Of a DNA stretch of 35,469 nucleotides, positions 13,972 through 24,049 are shown piece by piece (position 1 is the stretch's first letter; each line of letters begins with the position of its first letter). The stretch spans positions 1-35,469 of the forward strand of contig JAGBFG010000035.1 of assembly GCA_017936565.1 (NCBI GenBank). Reading direction: 5' to 3'. The DNA comes from Clostridia bacterium (GTDB lineage: Bacteria; Bacillota; Clostridia; Oscillospirales; CAG-272). Under the pieces are notes generated by a model. It was not told the origin of the DNA. It saw only the letters and a list, made by a program, of their open reading frames with translations, and ran no database searches. The translations under genes and the position numbers were made by a program.

Positions 13972-15832
13972 AAACACAGCGGCATACTATTTTCATCAAG
14001 GAACAAGCGATGCCGCTTATCTATATTTGGGATGCCATATGGAAGAGGGCGAAGAGGGCTTTCTTTACACCTTTCGCACCTGGGCGCCCAACGCCCGTGC
14101 TGTTTCCTTGGTCTCGGATAAAACAGGCTGGGAGGAGGGCTTGCCCTTTTCCCGTATCACCGAGCGTGGCATTTGGGAATGCTGCCTTTCCTCAAAGGAC
14201 TCCTTAGAGGGAATGCCCTATAAATTCCGTATCCTTTCACCGACAGGTGTTTCTATGAAGGGTGACCCTTACGCCTTTTATTCCAAGGGCGGAAGTGACG
14301 GCGCCTCTATTGTGGTGCATAACTCCCGTTTTGTATGGGAGGACGAGGCGTTTTTGTCCGAGCGAAAAAAAAGAGCGGCAGATAAAGGCGGTCTTTTCGC
14401 TTCATCTCCCTTGCATATCTATGAGCTGCATTTAGGCTCCTTTATGCGTAAGGAGAACGGGGAATACCTCTCCTATCGTGAGCTTGCGGACGCCTTGGCT
14501 TCCTATGTCGGTTATATGGGCTATACGCACGTGGAGCTGCTTCCCGTAGCGGAGCATCCCTTTGACGGCTCCTGGGGCTACCAGGTGTGCGCCTTTTACG
14601 CGCCAACCTCTCGCTTTGGTACGCCTGACGATTTTCGGTATTTTGTCAACACCCTGCACAAAGCGGGTATTGGCGTCATTATAGACTGGGTGCCTGCCCA
14701 TTTTCCCAAGGATGCTTGGGGCTTGTACGAATTTGATGGACAACCCCTGTACGAATATCAGGGCAAGGACCGTATGGAGTCACGCTCTTGGGGAACACGC
14801 TTTTTCGATCTCGGGCGAGAAGAGGTGCAAAGCTTTTTGGTGTCCAACGCCCTTTATTTTATGCGTGAGTTTCATATTGACGGCTTGCGTGTAGACGCTG
14901 TGGCGTCTATGCTGTATCTTGACTATGACAGGCTTCCGGGCGAGTGGATTCCCAACGTGTACGGCGACCATCGCAATTTGGAGGCTATCGCCTTTTTGCA
15001 AAAGCTCAATGAAAGAATAGACGCCGCCTTTCCAGATGTCCTGATGATAGCCGAGGAGTCAACCGCTTGGGGCGGGGTGACGCATTCCGTCAAGGATGGT
15101 GGGCTTGGCTTTGATATGAAGTGGAATATGGGCTTTGCCAATGATTTTTATCGGTATCTTTCAACAGACCCTCTGTTCCGCAGGTATCACCACACCGCCT
15201 TGAATTTCCCCTTAATGTATGCCTATGCCGAGCATTATATCCTGCCTATCTCTCACGATGAGGTGGTGCACGGTAAAAAATCCTTGCTTAACAAGTGCTT
15301 CGGAAATTACGAGGATAAGTTTGCCACCTTCCGCGCCGCTATGATGCTTCAAATGAGCTATCCCGGCAAAAAGATGATTTTTATGGGAACGGAATACGGC
15401 TCCTTTAAGGAATGGGATTATCAAACGGGGCTGGAATGGTTTATGCTCGATTTCCCGATGCACCGGGGCTTGCGGGATTTCGTGCGGGCATTAAACGAGC
15501 TCTATCTCAAAACGCCTGCCCTCTTTGAATTGGATTTTGAGCAAAAGGGCTTCTCCTGGGTTCTCGCTGACGAAGGCGAAAAAAATGCGGTTGTCTACCG
15601 CCGCTTTGATAAAAGGGGTAGGGAGCTTCTCGCCGTCATTTCCTTTTCGGGCGCGCCGCAAACGCTCTCCTTCACCTTGCCAAATGATAAATACGCCGTT
15701 GTCTTTGACGCGCACGGCGCGCGCACCGCGCAGGAATACAAGGCAGAGAACGGTGTCTTTACTATCCACCTTTCAGCATATGACGCAATATTTTTGGTAC
15801 CAAAAGAGGAAAACGCCTCTGTTACGTTATAA
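13952..15832 (+). CDS. glgB: 1,4-alpha-glucan branching enzyme GlgB
   Basis: GlgB introduces alpha-1,6 branches into glycogen. The 626-residue protein has an N-terminal CBM48-like region ([14 protein letters not shown], about residues 35-48) and a GH13 barrel with all four conserved regions. These are [18 protein letters not shown] (nucleophile Asp315), AEES (acid/base Glu at about 368) and [10 protein letters not shown]-terminal beta domain follows. The form is shorter than E. coli GlgB (728) because it has one N-terminal module only. ATG 13952 overlaps yabQ by 20 nt, with GGAG about 10 nt upstream inside yabQ. It opens the glycogen block. Confidence 0.96.
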   Translation: MKTIKNENTAAYYFHQGTSDAAYLYLGCHMEEGEEGFLYTFRTWAPNARAVSLVSDKTGWEEGLPFSRITERGIWECCLSSKDSLEGMPYKFRILSPTGVSMKGDPYAFYSKGGSDGASIVVHNSRFVWEDEAFLSERKKRAADKGGLFASSPLHIYELHLGSFMRKENGEYLSYRELADALASYVGYMGYTHVELLPVAEHPFDGSWGYQVCAFYAPTSRFGTPDDFRYFVNTLHKAGIGVIIDWVPAHFPKDAWGLYEFDGQPLYEYQGKDRMESRSWGTRFFDLGREEVQSFLVSNALYFMREFHIDGLRVDAVASMLYLDYDRLPGEWIPNVYGDHRNLEAIAFLQKLNERIDAAFPDVLMIAEESTAWGGVTHSVKDGGLGFDMKWNMGFANDFYRYLSTDPLFRRYHHTALNFPLMYAYAEHYILPISHDEVVHGKKSLLNKCFGNYEDKFATFRAAMMLQMSYPGKKMIFMGTEYGSFKEWDYQTGLEWFMLDFPMHRGLRDFVRALNELYLKTPALFELDFEQKGFSWVLADEGEKNAVVYRRFDKRGRELLAVISFSGAPQTLSFTLPNDKYAVVFDAHGARTAQEYKAENGVFTIHLSAYDAIFLVPKEENASVTL

Positions 15833-15858
15833 ATACTATCATTTTTGGGAGGTTTGCT

Positions 15859-17019
15859 ATGTACTGTAAAAAGAAGTGTATCGCGATGCTTTTGGCAGGC
15901 GGACAGGGAAGCCGTCTTTATGCCTTAACAGAGCGAACCGCAAAGCCCGCTGTCGGCTTCGGAGAAAAGTATAAAATCATTGATTTTCCTCTGTCAAACT
16001 GTGTTCATTCGGGGATTGACACGGTTGGCGTATTGACCCAGTATCAGCCCTTAGCCCTGAACGAATATATTGGAAACGGCGCGCCGTGGGATTTGGACCG
16101 TGTGCGCGGTGGTCTTTCCGTTTTGCCCCCCTATCAGGGAAAGAAGCATTCCGACTGGTATAAGGGAACGGCAAACGCCATCTATCAGAACATTGATTTT
16201 ATCAAGCAGTATGACTCGGACTACGTCATTATTCTATCGGGCGACCACATCTATAAAATGGATTACGCCGAAATGCTCGCGTACCATGAGCAGAAGCAAG
16301 CCGTTTGTACCGTCGCCACCATTGAGGTGCCCATAGAGGAAGCAAGCCGCTTCGGCATCTGTAACACCCGCCCCGATGGCAGTATTTACGAGTTTGAGGA
16401 AAAGCCCAAGGAGCCCAAAAACAACCAAGCCTCAATGGGTATCTATATCTTTAATACAGACGTTCTTATTCGGTATTTAGAGGCTGACGAGGCAGACGAA
16501 AATTCCTCCAACGACTTTGGTAAAAACGTCATTCCCGCGCTTCTGGACGCGAAAGAGCGGCTTTTTGCCTACTCCTTCTCAGGCTATTGGAAGGACGTGG
16601 GAACCATCGCAAGCCTTTGGGAAGCCAATATGGACCTGCTGGGAGAGAGCCCCGCTCTTGACTTAAACGACTATTCCTTCCGCATTTTTTCGCGGAATTT
16701 TGCCCGACCCCCGCAGTCCATCGGACCCAAAGCCGTACTTAAAAATTCCTTGATTTCCGAGGGGTGTCACATCAACGGCACCGTTGAAAACTCCATTCTT
16801 TCGGGTGGCGTTGTCGTCGAGGAGGGAGCGGTCATTCGCGATGCGGTTATTATGGAGGACGTTCACGTCGGCAAAAACGCCAGAATTTCCTACGCCATCG
16901 TTGACGGCGAGGCTGTCATAGAGGAGGGCGCTACCGTTGGCAGTATGCGTGGCTCCAAGAGCAAAATAGTGGTCATTCCAAAAGGGGAAATCGTGAAAAA
17001 AGGAGAAAAAGTGAAATGA
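15859..17019 (+). CDS. glgC: Glucose-1-phosphate adenylyltransferase, catalytic subunit GlgC
   Basis: GlgC makes ADP-glucose from glucose-1-phosphate and ATP, the committed step of glycogen synthesis. The 386-residue protein has the nucleotide-binding start [15 protein letters not shown], then [20 protein letters not shown], the GTANAIYQN segment and the metal-binding Asp in [10 protein letters not shown]. The sugar-phosphate Lys is in [10 protein letters not shown]-terminal left-handed beta-helix (hexapeptide-like repeats from about residue 285) completes it. All catalytic residues that I can place are present. GGGAGG precedes ATG 15859. The stop overlaps glgD (ATGA), so the two subunits are probably made in stoichiometric amounts. 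Confidence 0.96.
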   Translation: MYCKKKCIAMLLAGGQGSRLYALTERTAKPAVGFGEKYKIIDFPLSNCVHSGIDTVGVLTQYQPLALNEYIGNGAPWDLDRVRGGLSVLPPYQGKKHSDWYKGTANAIYQNIDFIKQYDSDYVIILSGDHIYKMDYAEMLAYHEQKQAVCTVATIEVPIEEASRFGICNTRPDGSIYEFEEKPKEPKNNQASMGIYIFNTDVLIRYLEADEADENSSNDFGKNVIPALLDAKERLFAYSFSGYWKDVGTIASLWEANMDLLGESPALDLNDYSFRIFSRNFARPPQSIGPKAVLKNSLISEGCHINGTVENSILSGGVVVEEGAVIRDAVIMEDVHVGKNARISYAIVDGEAVIEEGATVGSMRGSKSKIVVIPKGEIVKKGEKVK

Positions 17020-18149
17020 GTAACGTCGCAGGAATTATTCTCTCTAACTTGAACAGTACGACAAACACCCAAATGACAGCAGACAGAACCGTTGCCGCCA
17101 TTCCCTTTGCCTGTCGTTACAGACTTATCGACTTTGCCCTTTCCAATCTGGTGAATGCGGACGTTTCGCGTATCAACGTGGTCGCCAACTATAATTATCA
17201 TTCCCTGATGCAGCATATCGGAAGCGGTAAGGACTGGGACTTGGCAAGAAGAGGCGCGGGTATCCGACTGATTTCTCCCTATCAGCTTTCGGGAAAAACG
17301 TCCTCTAAGCTGTATACCACGCATTTGGAGGCATTGTCGGATATAGCCCCGATTATTGACGATATGCAGGAAGAAAACGTGGTTGTTTGCGACAGTGACA
17401 TCGTCTGTAACGTGGATTTGGCAGACGCCATCGCGTTTCACGAGGAAATGAACGCTGACGTTACCATCGTTTCGGTCCTGAATCCCCGCAAGAGCACCTT
17501 CCGCCATCCCCGTGTGTATTTGCGCGCAAACAAAGAGGGCACGGTGGAGGATATCGTGCTTGGTATGTCTTGCGAGGAAAGACATCCTGAGCTTTGTCTT
17601 AATATGTTCATTCTGAAAACAGAAAGACTTAGGGTATACCTTGCCGAAAGCTCCGCTCACAATTATCATAGCTTCACCCGTGACATCTTGATGAATCACG
17701 TAAAGGACGGCAGAATTTACCGCTACGGCTTTGAGGGCTACTATGCCTTCGTGGCGGACGTTGAGGAGTATTACGCGCGTAGCATCGAGCTTGTAACCAA
17801 TGAAAGCGCCAGAGAAAAGCTGCTCGGCATCAAGGAGCGCCCGATCTATACCAACGTGCATAACACCCCCCCTGTCCTCTACGGCAAAAACGCCCACGTG
17901 GAAAACAGTATGATTACCGACGGCTGTGTTATCGACGGTAAAGTGGAAAACAGCATCCTCTTCCGCGGCGTTCACGTCGGAGAGGGAAGCGTGGTGCGTA
18001 ATTCCATCGTTATGGGCGGTACATACATCGGAAAGAACGTCACGCTTGAATGCGTGGTGTCGGATAAATTTGCTTTGATTTCAGACGGAAAGACCTTGGC
18101 AGGATGTCCGTCCTTGCCATACTTTATTCCGAAGAAAAAGCGCCTGTAA
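17016..18149 (+). CDS. glgD: ADP-glucose pyrophosphorylase regulatory subunit GlgD
   Basis: This 377-residue GlgC paralogue of the type found in Firmicutes has the same fold ([20 protein letters not shown], a DSDIVCNVD segment and a C-terminal hexapeptide helix). The GGxGxRLxxLT nucleotide-binding start of GlgC is replaced by [17 protein letters not shown], and the FEEKP lysine motif is missing (GTVEDIVLG in its place). It is therefore expected to be non-catalytic and to form a heterotetramer with GlgC, raising its activity. It begins inside the glgC stop codon. Confidence 0.94.
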   Translation: MSNVAGIILSNLNSTTNTQMTADRTVAAIPFACRYRLIDFALSNLVNADVSRINVVANYNYHSLMQHIGSGKDWDLARRGAGIRLISPYQLSGKTSSKLYTTHLEALSDIAPIIDDMQEENVVVCDSDIVCNVDLADAIAFHEEMNADVTIVSVLNPRKSTFRHPRVYLRANKEGTVEDIVLGMSCEERHPELCLNMFILKTERLRVYLAESSAHNYHSFTRDILMNHVKDGRIYRYGFEGYYAFVADVEEYYARSIELVTNESAREKLLGIKERPIYTNVHNTPPVLYGKNAHVENSMITDGCVIDGKVENSILFRGVHVGEGSVVRNSIVMGGTYIGKNVTLECVVSDKFALISDGKTLAGCPSLPYFIPKKKRL

Positions 18150-18173
18150 TGCAAAGAAAGGCAGGTTGATTAT

Positions 18174-19586
18174 ATGAAAATTTTATATGTGGCAAGTGAG
18201 GCAGCGCCCTATGCCGCCAGCGGCGGACTTGGGGACGTTATGGGCTCCTTACCCAAGGAAATGCACGCCTTAACGGGTGACGAGGTCGGGGTGATTATGC
18301 CCCTGTATAGCGCCGTTTCTCCTGCTTATCGCAAAAAAATGACGCTCTTAACAACCTTCACCTTCCAGTATGGCTGGCGCAATTCCTATTGCGGCATCTA
18401 TCGGTTGGAGGAAGGGGGCGTTTCCTGGTTTTTCGTGGATAATGAGCAGTATTTCAAGCGCACGTCTATGTATGGCGCCTATGACGATGGCGAAAGATAC
18501 GCGTATTTTTGCCAAGCCGTCATTGAGTTTATGCTGCGACTGGATTATATTCCCGACGTTCTTCACGCGAATGATTGGCAAACAGCCCTTTCCGTTATCT
18601 ATTTGAAGCTAAACCACTTCGCCAATGAAAAACTTTCTCACATAAAAACAGTCTTTACCATTCACAATATAGAGTATCAGGGTAAATACGGTATGGACAT
18701 TTTGGGGGATATTTTCTGTATTGGCTATGAGAACGCCGATGTGCTGGAATACAATGGCAGCATCAATCTCTTGAAGGGCGCGGTGGTGTGCGCTGATAAG
18801 GTGACAACGGTCAGCCCCAATTATGCCAATGAGTTAAAGGACCCCTATTTCGCCTACGGACTTTCTCCCATTATCCGTATGTTCGGACCTAAAATGGCAG
18901 GGATTATCAACGGACTTGATACAGGCTATTTTAACCCCGAGGAAAAGGACATTCCCTTTTCCTACTCCCTCGATACCTTAGCAGAGGGCAAAAAACAAAA
19001 TAAAGCCCACCTGCAAGCGTCCTTGGGGCTGCCTTTGACCGATGCGCCCCTTATCGTGATGATAACGAGGCTGACAGAGGGCAAGGGCGTGGACCTCGTT
19101 TTGCACGTGTTTGAGGAATTGATGCAGGAAAACGTGCAGTTCGTCCTTTTAGGAACGGGAGACGCGAAGTATGAGGAAGCATTTTCCGCCTTGGCATCTC
19201 GGTATCCCGAAAAGGCAAGGGCACTGATTAAATTTGACCGCGCTCTTTCCAAGGAAATGTATGCCGCGGCAGATATCTTCTTAATGCCCTCGAAAACGGA
19301 GCCGTGCGGGCTCGCCCAGATGATAGCCTGCCGCTATGGAACAATTCCCGTGGTGCACGGGGTTGGCGGATTGGCAGACAGCATCATACCCTATACTGAA
19401 GAGGGCGGAAACGGCTTTGTATTTCGTCATTTCAATGCCCACGATATGCTGTTCCGTCTGAAAGACGCAATGGCTTTATACGAAAATCAAGAGGAATGGC
19501 AGGCGCTCTCTCGCTCTGCCGCAACAAGCGACTTTACTTGGCAGGCATCTGCCAAAAGATATCTAACACTATACAGACAGGTGTAA
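18174..19586 (+). CDS. glgA: Glycogen synthase GlgA (GT5)
   Basis: GlgA transfers glucose from ADP-glucose to the growing alpha-1,4-glucan. The 470-residue protein has two GT-B domains. The first has VASEAAPYAASGGLGDVMGSLP at the N-terminus; the second has the donor-site segment KTEPCGLAQMIACRYGTIPVV (E-X7-E-like) near residues 374-394. The textbook KxGGL motif of bacterial and plant enzymes reads ASGGL here, so the lysine is replaced by alanine. The rest of the active site looks intact, including HANDWQTAL and FTIHNIEYQGK. AGGTTGA precedes ATG 18174, 24 nt after glgD. Confidence 0.94.
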   Translation: MKILYVASEAAPYAASGGLGDVMGSLPKEMHALTGDEVGVIMPLYSAVSPAYRKKMTLLTTFTFQYGWRNSYCGIYRLEEGGVSWFFVDNEQYFKRTSMYGAYDDGERYAYFCQAVIEFMLRLDYIPDVLHANDWQTALSVIYLKLNHFANEKLSHIKTVFTIHNIEYQGKYGMDILGDIFCIGYENADVLEYNGSINLLKGAVVCADKVTTVSPNYANELKDPYFAYGLSPIIRMFGPKMAGIINGLDTGYFNPEEKDIPFSYSLDTLAEGKKQNKAHLQASLGLPLTDAPLIVMITRLTEGKGVDLVLHVFEELMQENVQFVLLGTGDAKYEEAFSALASRYPEKARALIKFDRALSKEMYAAADIFLMPSKTEPCGLAQMIACRYGTIPVVHGVGGLADSIIPYTEEGGNGFVFRHFNAHDMLFRLKDAMALYENQEEWQALSRSAATSDFTWQASAKRYLTLYRQV

Positions 19587-19612
19587 AGAAAGGAAATTGG
19601 TTTTTACAGCAT

Positions 19613-22069
19613 ATGGCAAAAGCAAGCAAAAAACAAACGGAGGCAAACATCTCGATTTCTCGGGAAACCTTGCAGAAAAAAATTGAATCGAAGCTCATCT
19701 CTCGCGGTATATCCGATCCGAAGGCGGCGGATAAAAGGCAGATATATTTAGCAACCGTCGCCACCTTGAAGGATTTGATGAAGGAAAACCGCCATCAGTT
19801 CAAAAAGCGCATCAAGGCGTCCTCTACCAAAAAGGTTTGTTATCTTTGTATGGAATTTTTGGTGGGGCGTTCCTTGGAAAACGTTTCCCGTAATCTCGGT
19901 GTTTATCAGATTTTATCCGAAATCTATCAGGATTACGGAACGGATTTTGCCACCGTGTATTCCTGCGAAACGGACCCTGGTCTTGGTAATGGCGGTCTTG
20001 GAAGATTGGCTGCCTGCTTCTTGGACTCTCTTTCCGCGCAGGATTATCAGGCAACGGGCTTTTCGCTTTGCTACGAAAACGGCCTTTTCCGTCAGCGTCT
20101 TTTGGATGGTGAGCAGGTAGAGCTACCTGACACGTGGCTGGAAGAGGGTGGGGAGTGGCTATACCCCCGTCCCGAAAAAAGCGTCAGCGTGTGCTTTGGT
20201 GGTCAAATCGAGGAAAGATGGGAAAACGGAGAGCTGCGCATCACCAATACCGAGTATGACGAGGTAAGGGCAGTGCCTTACGATTTGATGATACCGGGAA
20301 CGGATACAAATGCGGTCAATCCCTTGCGCCTTTGGAGAGCAAAGGAGGTCAATGTCCCCATTGATTATTCCTCGCAGGGGCAGTATATCAGAGCGATGGA
20401 GCGTGATAAGAGCGTTGCTGAAATCACCCGTCAGCTCTATCCGCCGGACCAGACGGACGAAGGAAAGCTCTTGCGCCTAACCCAGCAGTATTTCTTGGTC
20501 TCCGCTTCCTTGCAAAATATCATCAGCGATTATTTTGGCTCATACGGTACCTTGGAGGGCTTTGAAAACCGCATCGCCATCCACGTCAACGATACCCACC
20601 CCGCGCTCTGTATTCCCGAGCTTATGCGTATTTTAATGGACATCTATTCGTATTCTTGGGATAACGCTTGGCGTATCGTGACAAAAACGGTCACTTATAC
20701 CAACCATACCGTACTGCCCGAGGCGCTTGAATGCTGGAGAGTGGACCTCTTCCGTGTGCGCCTGCCCCGTATTTTTGCCATTATCAATGAAATCAACCGC
20801 CGCTTCTGCGCGGACCTTTGGGAGATGTACCCCGGAAACTGGGATAGAATTTCCCGTATGGCTATTATTGGCTACGGTCAGGTGAGAATGGCAAACCTCT
20901 GTGTTGTCGGCTCTCATACCGTTAACGGCGTTTCTGCCCTTCACAGCGATATTTTGAAGAAAACCGTCTTCCGTGATTTCTATCATATGACGCCTTGGAA
21001 ATTCACCAACGTGACAAACGGCATCGTGCATCGCCGTTGGCTTTGCTCCGCCAACCCCGGTCTTACCTCCTTGCTGGATGATACGATTGGCGGCGGCTTC
21101 CGCCGCGACGCGTCCTTGCTTTCGGGCTTTGCCGATTTTGCCGAGGATAAGGCTGTCTTGGAAAGACTGAATGCGGTCAAGCTTGCCAACAAGGAGCGCT
21201 TTGCCGCCTTTACCAAGGAGAAAATGGGAAGAAATATAGACCCTCATTCCATTTTCGACGTGCAGGCAAAGAGAATGCACGAATATAAAAGACAGCTGCT
21301 GAACATCTTGAAAATTCTTGCGCTGTATCAGGAGATTTGCGCCAATCCCAATGCCGACATTCCGCCCCAGACCTTCATTTTCGGGGCAAAGGCGGCGCCT
21401 GGGTACGCAATGGCAAAGCAGCTTATCAAGCTCGCTTATTTCTTGGGCGTTGAGCTTGAAAATAACCCTCTGACCCGCGATAGACTCAAGGTGGTCTTTA
21501 TGGAAGAATACAACGTGAGTATGGCAGAGGTGCTGATGCCCGCGGCTGAAATTTCCGAGCAGATTTCCTTGGCGGGAAAAGAAGCAAGCGGCACGGGTAA
21601 TATGAAGTTTATGATGAACGGCGCCTTGACCCTTGGAACGCTTGACGGCGCCAACGTGGAAATGCTTGAAGCCGTTGGCGACCAGAATATGTATATCTTC
21701 GGTCTTAACACCTACGAGGTAGAGGAAATGTGGCGTCACGGATATGACGCTAAGGAAATTTATCACAATTCCGGAAGACTTCGCGGCGTCATTGACAGAA
21801 TGTACGGAAAAATCGGCGGTCAGAATTTCTCGCACATCGCGGACTATCTCATTGCAGGGCATCACGGCGTTGCCGACCCCTATATGTGTCTGGCTGATTT
21901 TGATGCCTACTGCTTTACGCACCGTAAGGTTTTGCAGGATTATGCCAACCGCGAGGCGTGGGCAAGACGCTCACTCTATAACATCGCTTATAGCGGCAGA
22001 TTTGCGGCGGACCGTTCCATTGCCGAATACGCAAATAACATCTGGCACACAAATCCTGTTGGGAGGTAA
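19613..22069 (+). CDS. glgP: Glycogen phosphorylase GlgP (GT35)
   Basis: GlgP releases glucose-1-phosphate from glycogen chain ends using pyridoxal phosphate. The 818-residue length is normal. The PLP-binding motif EASGTGNMKFMMNGALT is present with Lys665 as the cofactor lysine. The N-terminal catalytic signature ETDPGLGNGGLGRLAACFLDS and the HVNDTHPAL and KRMHEYKRQLLN segments are also seen. The frame is open upstream into glgA, but the first sensible start is ATG 19613. Its Shine-Dalgarno (AAAGGA, about 19589-19594) is unusually far, about 17 nt. Synthesis and breakdown enzymes are thus encoded on the same transcript. Confidence 0.95.
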   Translation: MAKASKKQTEANISISRETLQKKIESKLISRGISDPKAADKRQIYLATVATLKDLMKENRHQFKKRIKASSTKKVCYLCMEFLVGRSLENVSRNLGVYQILSEIYQDYGTDFATVYSCETDPGLGNGGLGRLAACFLDSLSAQDYQATGFSLCYENGLFRQRLLDGEQVELPDTWLEEGGEWLYPRPEKSVSVCFGGQIEERWENGELRITNTEYDEVRAVPYDLMIPGTDTNAVNPLRLWRAKEVNVPIDYSSQGQYIRAMERDKSVAEITRQLYPPDQTDEGKLLRLTQQYFLVSASLQNIISDYFGSYGTLEGFENRIAIHVNDTHPALCIPELMRILMDIYSYSWDNAWRIVTKTVTYTNHTVLPEALECWRVDLFRVRLPRIFAIINEINRRFCADLWEMYPGNWDRISRMAIIGYGQVRMANLCVVGSHTVNGVSALHSDILKKTVFRDFYHMTPWKFTNVTNGIVHRRWLCSANPGLTSLLDDTIGGGFRRDASLLSGFADFAEDKAVLERLNAVKLANKERFAAFTKEKMGRNIDPHSIFDVQAKRMHEYKRQLLNILKILALYQEICANPNADIPPQTFIFGAKAAPGYAMAKQLIKLAYFLGVELENNPLTRDRLKVVFMEEYNVSMAEVLMPAAEISEQISLAGKEASGTGNMKFMMNGALTLGTLDGANVEMLEAVGDQNMYIFGLNTYEVEEMWRHGYDAKEIYHNSGRLRGVIDRMYGKIGGQNFSHIADYLIAGHHGVADPYMCLADFDAYCFTHRKVLQDYANREAWARRSLYNIAYSGRFAADRSIAEYANNIWHTNPVGR

Positions 22070-22074
22070 AGCGC

Positions 22075-24000
22075 TTGCCTTACCGTATTGATATCGCGAA
22101 GCTGTCCTGTTTATCGGGCAGGGCAGAGATTTTCGTAAATGAAGAGGCAGGGGGCTTACGTCGGTGCGCTTCCTTGGGCGATTTTGTGAGCTACCGCTTC
22201 TTTATCCCCCGATTGCTTGGTATGAAAGAGGGATGTTTATCCCTCTTTCCCGACGGGGAAAATACCCCTTGCTATCAAATCCCCCTTTCCTATGTGAAAA
22301 GCGAGGGCGAATATAACGTATTTAAGGCCGCTTTTTCTACCGAAGGGGGAAAGCGCGGTCTTTATTTCTGTCGCTTGCAGATAGATAGCATCTTTGGAAA
22401 AATTGAGGCAGTCGGCGGCAATAGCTTCGGCTTTGCGCCCTGTGAGGGCAATCCCAAATTCGTTTTTCAGCTTACCCTGTCCGAGTTTGTGCATCCCGTT
22501 CCGAAATGGTTGCAGGGCGGTGTGATTTATCACGTTTTTGTGGACCGCTTTTTCCGTGGCGGAAACGCCCCCTTAAAGAAGGGCGCCATTCTCAATGAGG
22601 ACTGGGAAAACGGCATCCCGCAATATCCCGAATATCCGGGCGCTCCTCTTGCCAATAATATGTTTTTCGGGGGCGATTTAGAGGGAATTACTCAAAAGCT
22701 CTCCTATATTGCCTCGCTTGGCGTCTCTGCCATCTATCTTTCCCCCATTTTTCGCGCCGCGTCCAATCATAAATACGACACGGGAGATTACCTTGAAATC
22801 GACGAAATGTTTGGAGGAAAAGAGGCATTCTCCCGCCTGCTTTCAAAGGCAAAGGAATACGGCATCCGTATTATCCTTGACGGTGTCTTTAATCACACAG
22901 GGGCTGACAGTCTTTACTTCAACCGCTATGGCACGTACGGGTCTCTTGGCGCGTATCAAAGCAAGGACTCTCCCTATTACTCTTGGTATACCTTCCGTCA
23001 TCATCCCGATGACTATGAGTGCTGGTGGAATATTGAAATATTGCCAAGGCTGAATACCGAATGCCCTGCCTGCTTTTCCTACTTTTTGGGGGAAGGCGGC
23101 GTTGTGGATACCTATGCCAAAATGGGCATCGGCGGAATGCGGCTCGATGTAGCGGATGAGTTGTCCTCTTCCTTTATCGAGCAAACCAAAAACCGTCTTG
23201 CCGCAGAGGTGTCGGACGCTGTTTTGTATGGTGAGGTCTGGGAGGATGCTTCGAATAAAATCGCCTATGGCAAGCGCCGCTCCTACTATCAAGGCAAGGA
23301 GCTTGACGGTGTAATGAACTACCCGTTGCGTACAGGGCTTGTTTCGTATATCCGCGAGAAGCGCACCGAGGCACTTTCCTACTATTTCAACGAGGTCTTG
23401 CCCAATATGCCAAAAAGAGTGGCGGACCTTTCTATGAATCTGCTTGGCACGCACGATACGGTGCGTATAGCCACCGCCCTTTCAGCCCCCTCTCCCGAGG
23501 GGCGCACCAACAAAGAGCTTTCTCTTTTGCGTATGACAGAAAAGGAGCGTGAAAGAGCCGTTCAGCTTGTGATGGCAGCCTATACCGTTATTGCCACACT
23601 TGAGGGCGTTCCCTCTATCTATTACGGCGATGAGGTGGGGCTTGAAGGCTATTCCGACCCCTTTAACCGTATGCCGTTCCCTTGGGGCAGAGAAAACAAG
23701 ACGCTCTTGAAGCATTATCAGAAAATAGGCGCTCTGCGAAAGAAAAAAGCCTATGCTGACGGCGCTTTTCGTCTTGTGCGGTTAAATAAGGATTGTCTGG
23801 CTTTTACCAGAGAAAAGAAAAACACTGTCTTTTTAACGGTGTATAACAATAGCCCCCGTCCCCTGTCCTTCCTTTTGCCTGACTCAGCCAAGCTTTTAAT
23901 CGGCAAAACCGAAAGGGAAGAGAAAACGAAAAGCCATATTCTCGCCCCCGAAGCCGCCATTGTGGTTTCTCTTCAACAGGGCGATACGGTTTCTTTTTGA
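22075..24000 (+). CDS. GH13 alpha-glucan hydrolase (neopullulanase/cyclomaltodextrinase-like)
   Basis: This 641-residue GH13 enzyme has an N-terminal beta domain (about residues 1-135) like the CBM34 of neopullulanases, then a barrel with all four regions. These are DGVFNH, GGMRLDVADE (nucleophile Asp358), YGEVWED (acid/base Glu387) and LLGTHDT (Asp461). A C-terminal beta domain follows. No signal peptide, so it is cytoplasmic. By family such enzymes cleave alpha-1,4 and often alpha-1,6 bonds in limit dextrins. Lying after glgP, it probably fills the debranching role, as no GlgX or amylo-1,6-glucosidase is present. The start is TTG 22075: GGGAGG at 22061-22066, inside the end of glgP, has ideal spacing. 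Confidence 0.88.
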   Translation: MPYRIDIAKLSCLSGRAEIFVNEEAGGLRRCASLGDFVSYRFFIPRLLGMKEGCLSLFPDGENTPCYQIPLSYVKSEGEYNVFKAAFSTEGGKRGLYFCRLQIDSIFGKIEAVGGNSFGFAPCEGNPKFVFQLTLSEFVHPVPKWLQGGVIYHVFVDRFFRGGNAPLKKGAILNEDWENGIPQYPEYPGAPLANNMFFGGDLEGITQKLSYIASLGVSAIYLSPIFRAASNHKYDTGDYLEIDEMFGGKEAFSRLLSKAKEYGIRIILDGVFNHTGADSLYFNRYGTYGSLGAYQSKDSPYYSWYTFRHHPDDYECWWNIEILPRLNTECPACFSYFLGEGGVVDTYAKMGIGGMRLDVADELSSSFIEQTKNRLAAEVSDAVLYGEVWEDASNKIAYGKRRSYYQGKELDGVMNYPLRTGLVSYIREKRTEALSYYFNEVLPNMPKRVADLSMNLLGTHDTVRIATALSAPSPEGRTNKELSLLRMTEKERERAVQLVMAAYTVIATLEGVPSIYYGDEVGLEGYSDPFNRMPFPWGRENKTLLKHYQKIGALRKKKAYADGAFRLVRLNKDCLAFTREKKNTVFLTVYNNSPRPLSFLLPDSAKLLIGKTEREEKTKSHILAPEAAIVVSLQQGDTVSF

Positions 24001-24005
24001 AACAA

Positions 24006-24049
24006 AAAACACTTATGACGCTTTTGGTATCATAAGTGTTTTGTTTTTT
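24006..24049. terminator. Bidirectional terminator between the glg run and manA
   Basis: A 13-bp perfect stem (24006-24018 with 24030-24042) closes an 11-nt loop, with a T-run on the plus strand (24044-24049) and an A-run upstream that gives a T-run on the minus strand. It serves both the GH13 gene and the convergent manA, whose stop codon lies inside the tail. Confidence 0.9.

Noticed and set aside
16890-17975. 361-codon frame antisense to glgC/glgD
   Set aside because: Shadow crossing two well-conserved coupled genes; no ribosome binding site or recognisable domain.
20633-21922. 429-codon frame antisense to glgP
   Set aside because: Shadow of a conserved gene; same reasoning as for the other antisense frames.
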